Shown here one piece after another: positions 58,547 through 64,000 of a stretch of 64,000 bases of DNA. Both the position numbers and the translations under genes were made by a program. Under the pieces are notes generated by a model that was not told the DNA's origin, did not search any database, and saw nothing but the letters and a program-made list of their open reading frames with translations. The first letter of the stretch is position 1. Every line of letters begins with the position of its first letter. This DNA is from Geodermatophilus aquaeductus (GTDB taxonomy: Bacteria; Actinomycetota; Actinomycetes; Mycobacteriales; Geodermatophilaceae). The DNA is taken from assembly GCF_900182545.1 (NCBI RefSeq), contig NZ_FXTJ01000010.1, positions 118,443 to 182,442 on the forward strand, given 5' to 3'.

Positions 58547-58617
58547 ACCGTAGGAAGCGCCCGCCCGACCCCGCATCGCCCGGTTGACCCATGTGGTGGA
58601 CGACGACGTCATGGGTC
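58547..58617 (-). promoter_or_regulatory. Methyltransferase promoter with upstream activator-type dyad
   Basis: TACGGT (58552-58547) gives a start about 35 nt before the ATG at 58505. An inverted repeat GACCCATG (58586-58593) / CATGGGTC (58610-58617) with a 16-nt spacer lies about 46-77 bp upstream of the predicted start. This is a usual place for a LuxR-type activator, and the gene for one begins the same strand segment upstream. Confidence 0.45.
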
Positions 58618-58643
58618 GTACGTACCACCCGCCGGTGGGCGGC

Positions 58644-60254
58644 CTAGAGCAGGTCGTGTTCGTAGGCGTACACGACGGCTGCTGCTCGGCTCGTGACTCC
58701 GAGCTTGGCGAAGGTGTTCTCGAGATGCCGGCGCACGGTGTGCTGGCTGATCCTCAGCGAGGAGGCGATCGCGCGGCTGGTTCTGCCTTCGGCCACCAGC
58801 GCCAGAACCTCGAGCTCGCGGACCGAGAGCGGACCTCTGCCCACGTGCCCGCCGGCGAGCCGGTCCGCCCGCCTCAGGTCCGGCCCTGCGCCCAGCGACT
58901 CGAAGATGCTCCGGGCGTTGCCGAACTCGAGCGCCGCTGAGGCGCTGTCGCCCGACGCGGCGCAGCCGAGACCCAGCAGCACTGCGCTCCGGGCAGTCTC
59001 GTACGGCATGCTGAGCCGCTGCCACGTCGCGGAGGCTTCCCGCAGCTGCACCATCGCGTCGGTGGTCTGGCCCGACGCGAGCAGGGCGGCCCCCATCGCG
59101 TGGGCTGCCATGGCCCTGAGCACGGGGGAGCTCGAGTGGTCCGCGATCGACACCAGCTCGGCCGCAGCCTCGGTCGCGCCCGTGACGTCGCTGACAGCAA
59201 CCCGGATCTCCACCGCTGCGGCCAGCAGGCCGGGCCGCCGGAACGGCTGGCCCGCCTCCCGCAGAGCCCGCCCGATGCTGACCGCCGCCGACGTCGCATC
59301 TCCTCGCTGCAGCTCCAGCAGCGCGAACCCGGGCATCGGCTCGTAACCGGCCCTGGTGGCCTCCCGATACGCGTCGGCCGCGGCCTTGAGGTCACCGCGC
59401 ACGCGGCACAGCTCGCCCTCCTGGTAGCAAGCCAGGCCGAGTGCCGGATGTGGCGGATCGCTCAGACGGTTGCGGGCGTCCGCCACCGTCGCGACCGCAC
59501 CCGCCCAGTCCCCGGCCGCCTGCTGGAGCTGGGACTGGTGCACCGAGCACTGGCCGCGGTACGGGACCACGTCGGGCTGCGCTCGGCACCACTCGTCGAG
59601 TGCTGCCGTCCACTCCGCCGCCCGGGCCAGATCGAAGAGCTGCAGGCACTCGAGGATCACGGCGCAGTACACGATCCCCGACGCGATCGGCCCCACCTCA
59701 CCGGAGCAGACCGCGAGCATGACCTCGTCCAGCCGGGCCAGCCCGCCCGCCTCGTCTCCCATGGCCAACAACGCCTGGCCGTGCCCGAGCGTCGAGAACG
59801 CCGCCAGGTCGGCGTCTCGGAAGCGCCCGGCGATGTCCCCGGCCTGCACGGCGAGCCGTCGCGCGCCATCAGCGTCGTCGGAGTCGAGAGCAGCCAGCAC
59901 GGCAGGGATCAGCAGGTAGCCGCGTGCCGGGCAGTCGAGGTCGTGACCGAGCACGGACTGGCCACGCCTCAGCCAACCTCCGGCGTGCGCCATCTGTCCC
60001 CGCATCATCAGGCAGAAGGCAGCCCAGAACGCGCACCGCGCAGCCTCCGCCTGTTCCGCGGCGCAGGTGTGGCGCTTGTAGGCGTGCTCCCACGCGGCAA
60101 CCGCCTCGCCGTCCTCACCGACCAGGTATGCGGCTACTGCGAGCCGGTCGAGGTCGGTGTGGGTGAGGTCTGCCAGCGGGACCTGGGACAAGAGGCGGTA
60201 CGCGACTGCCCAGGCGCGCTCGGCGAACGCGTCAGCGGCCGCTGCTTCGGCCAT
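58644..60254 (-). CDS. LuxR-family regulator with TPR sensor domain
   Basis: This 536-residue protein has about 440 residues of TPR-like helical repeats and a C-terminal LuxR HTH: GPLSVRELEVLALVAEGRTS, then ISQHTVRRHLENTFAKLGVTS. It lacks the ATPase of large LAL regulators. The TPR part shares layout and short identities with the protein at 30839. ATG 60254 starts the homologous region, while sequence upstream in frame is unrelated. The methyltransferase gene 138 nt downstream is the likely target. Confidence 0.87.
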   Translation of the reverse strand: MAEAAAADAFAERAWAVAYRLLSQVPLADLTHTDLDRLAVAAYLVGEDGEAVAAWEHAYKRHTCAAEQAEAARCAFWAAFCLMMRGQMAHAGGWLRRGQSVLGHDLDCPARGYLLIPAVLAALDSDDADGARRLAVQAGDIAGRFRDADLAAFSTLGHGQALLAMGDEAGGLARLDEVMLAVCSGEVGPIASGIVYCAVILECLQLFDLARAAEWTAALDEWCRAQPDVVPYRGQCSVHQSQLQQAAGDWAGAVATVADARNRLSDPPHPALGLACYQEGELCRVRGDLKAAADAYREATRAGYEPMPGFALLELQRGDATSAAVSIGRALREAGQPFRRPGLLAAAVEIRVAVSDVTGATEAAAELVSIADHSSSPVLRAMAAHAMGAALLASGQTTDAMVQLREASATWQRLSMPYETARSAVLLGLGCAASGDSASAALEFGNARSIFESLGAGPDLRRADRLAGGHVGRGPLSVRELEVLALVAEGRTSRAIASSLRISQHTVRRHLENTFAKLGVTSRAAAVVYAYEHDLL

Positions 60255-61004
60255 GCGGCCCAGCGTTGCACAACCAAGAGCCGGATCTCGGCCGCAGATG
60301 CCCGGTGAACGATGCAGCGCGACATCGCAACGGTGTCCGAGGGGCGACACGGTAGAGCCCCCACCGCCGCGCCGCGCGATCCGCACGACGCGGACGATCG
60401 CGACCGCCACCGGCTCCGGGAGGTCGAGCCACCGTCACAACGGCGGCGCGGCTGGTCCAGCAGATCGTCGAGGTCCACGGCCGCTCCTCGAGGACTGGTG
60501 GCGAGGTTGTCGGACCCGTGGCAAGGACCGAGGCGCCCGGCGGCCACATGAGTCCCGATCACGTGGCGGCGGCCGGGCTGCGGGTCGGCGCAGGGGTCGC
60601 GTGGTGCACCTGCCGGGCGGTCTGAACCGGGTGATGACCACGACGATGCCGCGGCTTCCCCGGTCGGTCACCCGGCGGGTCGTGGCAGGAGTCCTCCACC
60701 CGTGACTCCGCCGCGACGTCAGGTCGACGGCGGTTGCGCCCTGCAGGACGACGGTGAGCCGCACGGTCAGCAGGACGACGTCCGCGAGCAGGTCCGCCAC
60801 GGAGGACCGTCCTCGAGCTGCAGCAGCGCGAACACGGTCGAGGCCAGGCCCGGGCTCGGGTGGCTCATCCCCGCCAGGTGATGGTGCAGGCCAGGGGATC
60901 GGCCAGCCTGTGTTCCCGGACGGTCACGGAGGTGGCGGCGATGGCACGGTGGGGACTGCCCGCGGCCGGCCGGCTCGACGCTGTCCCTGTCGGACGGCGC
61001 TGAC
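60255..61004. other. 750-base stretch without a credible gene
   Basis: No frame here has homology I recognise, a good ribosome-binding site, or consistent codon bias. A minus-strand stretch around 60800-60890 reads PSPGLASTVFALLQLEDG, faintly like the TPR segments of the nearby regulators, so a decayed fragment is possible. The region separates the LuxR/TPR gene from the Het-C-like gene and must contain both promoters. Confidence 0.35.
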
Positions 61005-62111
61005 ATGCGATGGCGGCGGATCCGACTCGTGGCAGCACTCGCCCTGGCGGTGGGCAGCGTAGGGCCCGTCCCCTCCGCCGCCGCCTTCGGGACGATCGAC
61101 AGCGGGGGCCAGCACCGCGAGCACGAACGGATCACTCGCGCCTCCCTGGCCTGCGCCGGGGACGCCGGCTCGGACGACTCCTGCTTCGAGCCGGCAACCG
61201 TGGACTTCCTCGCGGGGCATGACCGCGACTTCGGGGGAGTGGGGGCGCCGGACAGCGACGAGATCTCCGACCCGGCCGCGCACTGCGACGGTGCCGACTT
61301 CCTCGAAGCCGGCTATCCGCAGACCCGTGAACAGGCCACGACGGCACTGCTGAGCTGCGTCGACCACCTGCGCGTGCGTCTCGGCCAAGCGGTGGACCGT
61401 GCCGGAGAGCTCCTCGACGGCGACGGTCAGGTCGTCGCGGAGGAGGTGGACTTCGCGTCGGACTGCCGGATGGTCGAGGCCGCGGAGAGCCGCGCCAAGT
61501 GCGGCACCCTGGAGGCACTCGGCCGGGTCCTGCACGGAGTGCAGGACTTCTACTCGCACAGCAACTGGGCCGACGAGGCCGATCCGACCCGCGCGATCGG
61601 GGACGACAACCCGCCGGGTCTGGGCCTGCCCGGGCCGAGTCCGGTGCTCGACCTCCGGAGCGAGACGCCCCCGGTCGTGCCGCCCGGGCTCTCGACCGGT
61701 TGCTACGTGCTCCGGGACGAGGTGCCCGGTGTCGGCGAGTGCGCGGAACGGGTCACCCATGCGGCGCTCAACAAGGACACCGGCCTGATCGACCCCGACA
61801 CGGGCGAGGCAACGGATCCGACGAAGCCGCGCGGCATGGTCGGGCAGAACTTCGCCGCAGCGGTGGCGGGCGCCATCGAGGAGTCCCGCCGGCAGTGGCA
61901 GGACCTCCGAGCGGAGCTGGTCGGCCGCTACGGGGAGCACGACGCGGCGGTCATGGTCTGCGCACTCACGCATGACGACCCGGTGGGCGACTGCCGGGAC
62001 CGCGGACGGGAGCGCGTCCTCGCCGGCCTCCTGGCCGGCGCCGTCGTCCTCGCGGTCGCAGTGGTGCTGTTCCGCGCGCGCCGCCGCCGCGTTCGGGTGT
62101 CCGGGTCCTGA
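61005..62111 (+). CDS. Secreted Het-C/CinY-like predicted metal-dependent hydrolase with C-terminal anchor
   Basis: This 368-residue protein has a signal peptide (1-27, AAALALAV-type core, cleavage near SAAA-F). The mature part carries QHREHERIT (His37, His40) and LHGVQDFYSHSNWAD (His177, Asp181, His185, Asp190), the pattern of zinc-dependent phospholipase C / Het-C proteins. Six or more cysteines could form disulphides. A membrane helix near the end (about 341-358) is followed by a basic tail, so the domain faces outside the cell. CinY-type proteins of Streptomyces look similar. Activity is inferred. The ribosome-binding site is weak. Confidence 0.7.
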   Translation: MRWRRIRLVAALALAVGSVGPVPSAAAFGTIDSGGQHREHERITRASLACAGDAGSDDSCFEPATVDFLAGHDRDFGGVGAPDSDEISDPAAHCDGADFLEAGYPQTREQATTALLSCVDHLRVRLGQAVDRAGELLDGDGQVVAEEVDFASDCRMVEAAESRAKCGTLEALGRVLHGVQDFYSHSNWADEADPTRAIGDDNPPGLGLPGPSPVLDLRSETPPVVPPGLSTGCYVLRDEVPGVGECAERVTHAALNKDTGLIDPDTGEATDPTKPRGMVGQNFAAAVAGAIEESRRQWQDLRAELVGRYGEHDAAVMVCALTHDDPVGDCRDRGRERVLAGLLAGAVVLAVAVVLFRARRRRVRVSGS

Positions 62112-62330
62112 CCGGCAGGGGGCGGCATCGCGTGGGCGCACGCTCCACCTCGGTCGTGTCATCGTCCGGACACGTGCGCGCAGCCCGCGACCGTCCAGCA
62201 GTCCCAGAACAGGACCCGGGCCGTCGTGGGGGCCGACTCCTCCGTCACCCGCTGAGCGCGATGGCTGCTCTACGCCGCCCGGTGCGCGGAGGTCGTCGTC
62301 ACCGGAGGGGATCCGACGGCTCGACTGCGA

Positions 62331-63374
62331 TCACTCGCCTCCAGGCGGGAGCGGGCGGAGGCGCGGATGCGGCCGGTTCCCGGAGCCGACGAGCTCTGGC
62401 TCGATGAGGATCTCGAGGTTCGACCCGTCGGCATCGACCTGGGCGATGGCCCGGTCGAGATCGCCGTCCCCGGTCACGTACGTGAAGAGGATGCGGCCGT
62501 CCGACGTCCAGGTCGGCTGGGTGGCCCGCTCCTCGCCGGGGCCGAAGTCCGTGACCGGGCGCCGCTCACTGCCGTCCGGCCGGATCGTGAACAGGTTGGT
62601 CGGCTCGTCGGTGCTCTGGTCGCCGCCGAGGTCGTGGTCGCCGAACACGATGAGGTCCTCGCTGGGGTGCCAGTCGACCCGCCCGAACGCGCCGACGTCG
62701 GTGATGGCCGCCGGCGGAGTCCAGCCGCCCCCGCCGGAACGGCTCACCGCGACGGTGGCGCCGTCGTAGATCTCGCCCGTGAAGTGGTCGATGTTCATGA
62801 CCAGCGCGTCGCCATCGGGCGACCAGCGGGGAAAACTGTGCAGCCGGCCGTCGGCGAGGGCCAGTTCGCCGGCGACAGTCAGGTCGCCGGTGGGGATGTC
62901 GACGACGGCGAGGACGGATCGGGCGGGCGCTTCGTCGTTCGGGTCGCCGTCGTAGCCGATCATGGCGATGCGTGCACCGTCGCGGGACCACGCCGGGTTC
63001 TCCCAGTAGAGGTCCTCGAGGCCGGCTGGGGAGGACTCGAGGAGCGGCCGAGGATCCTCGCCCGCGGCGTCTGTCAGCCACACCTGACCGCGGCCGTCCT
63101 CGGCCTCGACGTAGGCGATCTCGGAGCCGTCGGGCGACCAGTCAGGGTGCACCGTCTCCCCGTCGAGGATGGTGTGGAGGCCGGACCCATCGGGGCGCGC
63201 CAGCGTGAGACCGAGCTCGACGCCCTGGAAGACGATCCACGGCTCGTCCTGACCCACACTCGGCGGCGCGGCGGTCGGCGAGGGGCCTCCACCGGCCCCG
63301 TCGTCCGACCCACACGCGGCCGAGGCGACCAGCACGACGAGCGCGACAGCACACCGGACACGCCGCGTGACCAT
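62331..63374 (-). CDS. TolB-like beta-propeller lipoprotein
   Basis: This 347-residue protein has a lipoprotein signal (VALVVLVASAAC, lipobox Cys about residue 21) and a Ser/Pro/Ala linker. Repeated PD40 blades follow: HPDWSPDGSEIAYV, NPAWSRDGARIAMI, FPRWSPDGDALVM, VDWHPSEDLIVFGD and TQPTWTSDGRILFT. Five to six blades would form a propeller outside the membrane for protein or ligand binding. The ATG at 63374 has no strong ribosome-binding site. Confidence 0.82.
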   Translation of the reverse strand: MVTRRVRCAVALVVLVASAACGSDDGAGGGPSPTAAPPSVGQDEPWIVFQGVELGLTLARPDGSGLHTILDGETVHPDWSPDGSEIAYVEAEDGRGQVWLTDAAGEDPRPLLESSPAGLEDLYWENPAWSRDGARIAMIGYDGDPNDEAPARSVLAVVDIPTGDLTVAGELALADGRLHSFPRWSPDGDALVMNIDHFTGEIYDGATVAVSRSGGGGWTPPAAITDVGAFGRVDWHPSEDLIVFGDHDLGGDQSTDEPTNLFTIRPDGSERRPVTDFGPGEERATQPTWTSDGRILFTYVTGDGDLDRAIAQVDADGSNLEILIEPELVGSGNRPHPRLRPLPPGGE

Positions 63375-63404
63375 GGGAGCGATGGTGGCACCGGCACCCG
63401 CCGC

Positions 63405-63428
63405 CCAGGGGGACATCTGTCCCCCTGG
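63405..63428. repeat. Perfect 11-bp dyad beside the recombinase fragment
   Basis: CCAGGGGGACA / TGTCCCCCTGG with a 2-nt spacer lies upstream of the lipoprotein gene and about 80 bp before the recombinase homology. It could be an operator, or a terminator left from a lost gene, since no plus-strand gene ends here. Confidence 0.5.
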
Positions 63429-63505
63429 TGGTCCGGACCCGGCGGTCCCGGAAGGCGGCCATCACCCAGGCCCTCGGCACTGCGAGGGGCGGTCGTCGAT
63501 CCGGG

Positions 63506-63679
63506 TTGCTGCTGGCTGCCGGCGTCCCGGTGGAGGTCGTCTCGGAGCGACTCGGGCACGCCAACGCCACCATCACGCTCACCGTCCACCAGCACGTGCA
63601 CCCCGGCATGGGGCGTGAAGCCGCCGACCGCTTCGCTGCCCTGCTGGAGGGACGATCCGAGGCGATGAGTATCAAGTAG
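63506..63679 (+). pseudogene. Tyrosine recombinase (integrase) C-terminal remnant
   Basis: The frame matches only the last ~50 residues of a phage-type integrase: LLLAAGVPVEVVSERLGHAN and then TLTVHQHVHPGMGREAADRF. The N-terminal and core domains and the HDLRHT motif are absent. The catalytic Tyr, expected in TVYQH, is His here, while the LGH histidine is kept. It is a dead fragment marking a past integration. The upstream in-frame codons back to 63428 have no homology. Confidence 0.75.
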
Positions 63680-63824
63680 GTGTCACGCGAGCCCTGGGGG
63701 CCCGAACGCGGAGCGCCCCGGGCCACCGCCTCACGGGCCTGCCGCGCGCTGTGGCCGTAGGTCCGTCACCCAATCCGGCGTCGCCCACGCCCGGCGTCCG
63801 GGTCGGGGCGCTCGACACTCCCGC

Positions 63825-64000
63825 TCATCGGGCGAGGAAGTGCACGCCCAGCCACAGCCAGGACGCCAGGACCGCGAGCCGGCCGGCCGGACGCCGCATC
63901 ATCGCGGCCACCGCGACGGGAGGGCGGGCGACCAGCCACGCGCCGACCGCACACCACACCAGCGTCGCGGCCGCGCGGACCGCCGGGACGGCGAGCGCCG
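63825..64000 (-). CDS. Small membrane protein, C-terminal part (DUF6186-like), cut by window edge
   Basis: The last 58 codons of a minus-strand gene are visible. They encode a hydrophobic helix (VWCAVGAWLVARPPVAVAAM), an Arg-Pro loop and a final helix LAVLASWLWLGVHFLAR before the stop. This resembles short actinobacterial membrane proteins of the DUF6186 type. The start and any promoter lie beyond the window. Confidence 0.5.
   Translation of the reverse strand, partial: ALAVPAVRAAATLVWCAVGAWLVARPPVAVAAMMRRPAGRLAVLASWLWLGVHFLAR

Noticed and set aside
60435..60890. Possible decayed TPR-regulator fragment on the minus strand
   Set aside because: Only about 18 residues resemble the nearby regulators and the adjoining frame does not continue the match. 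Too weak to call a pseudogene without a search.
63680..63824. tRNA gene or attachment site next to the integrase remnant
   Set aside because: I found no cloverleaf-compatible T-loop (GTTCGANNC) and no direct repeat of useful length in the visible flank.
1..64000. CRISPR array, rRNA or toxin-antitoxin locus
   Set aside because: No regularly spaced repeats, rRNA-like segments or short overlapping toxin-antitoxin frames were seen. The coupled pairs here encode enzymes.

Overview
The window is a single stretch of very GC-rich (about 73-75 % by eye) actinobacterial chromosome. Gene density is about 88 %, GTG starts are common, and many genes have no ribosome-binding site but a TAnnnT -10 element 5-8 nt before the start codon. 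Codon use and several lineage-type small proteins (for example the 39-residue product at 49774) suggest Geodermatophilaceae (Blastococcus, Geodermatophilus or Modestobacter). That placement is inference. I saw no rRNA, tRNA or CRISPR array.

Layout. 1-3.1 kb: right part of a phage-like recombination module (RecA-fold ATPase, Fe-S PD-(D/E)XK exonuclease, small orphan). 3.1-9.8 kb: FAD oxidoreductase, long acyl-CoA dehydrogenase, alpha/beta hydrolase, GH65 disaccharide phosphorylase. 9.8-18.3 kb: MtgA-like glycosyltransferase, methyltransferase, MerR and MarR regulators with their divergent target genes, a DapB-like protein lacking its catalytic histidines, cyclopropane-fatty-acid synthase, a 53-residue small protein with its own terminator, a Usp-like protein and an ABM monooxygenase. 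18.3-22.1 kb: sugar symporter plus PfkB kinase behind a perfect CRP-type palindrome, then glgC. 22.1-30.8 kb: amidohydrolase (second CRP-like site), DUF4440 protein, MetE-like protein, two overlapping ATP-grasp genes, two-domain CE15-like esterase, Fe-alcohol dehydrogenase. 30.8-36.5 kb: TPR regulator, hydrolase, and a two-component system divergent from a VanY-like carboxypeptidase.

37.1-40.7 kb is the most unusual block. It holds a LmbE/PIG-L deacetylase with a cyclic-nucleotide-binding domain inserted in its fold, a PLP cysteine-synthase homologue, a stand-alone cyclic-nucleotide-binding protein without an HTH, and a DUF2652 protein with class III nucleotide-cyclase features. Together they look like a cyclic-nucleotide-gated thiol or amino-sugar module. 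Next comes a phosphotransferase and a small protein of hexapeptide repeats ending in eight cysteines spaced exactly three residues apart (41854). An MFS exporter, a large LuxR regulator and a hydrolase follow.

47.9-57.3 kb: acyl-CoA dehydrogenase, a leaderless small gene coupled to a Cys-rich four-helix membrane protein, then a catabolic cluster (SDR, crotonase, VOC, cyclase-family hydrolase, ThDP enzyme, MFS) with two coupled gene pairs. 57.7-64 kb: methyltransferase under a LuxR/TPR regulator with a dyad placed for activation, a 750-base stretch without a credible gene, a secreted Het-C/CinY-like protein, a TolB-type lipoprotein, a dead tyrosine-recombinase fragment, and the C-terminus of a small membrane protein cut by the window edge.
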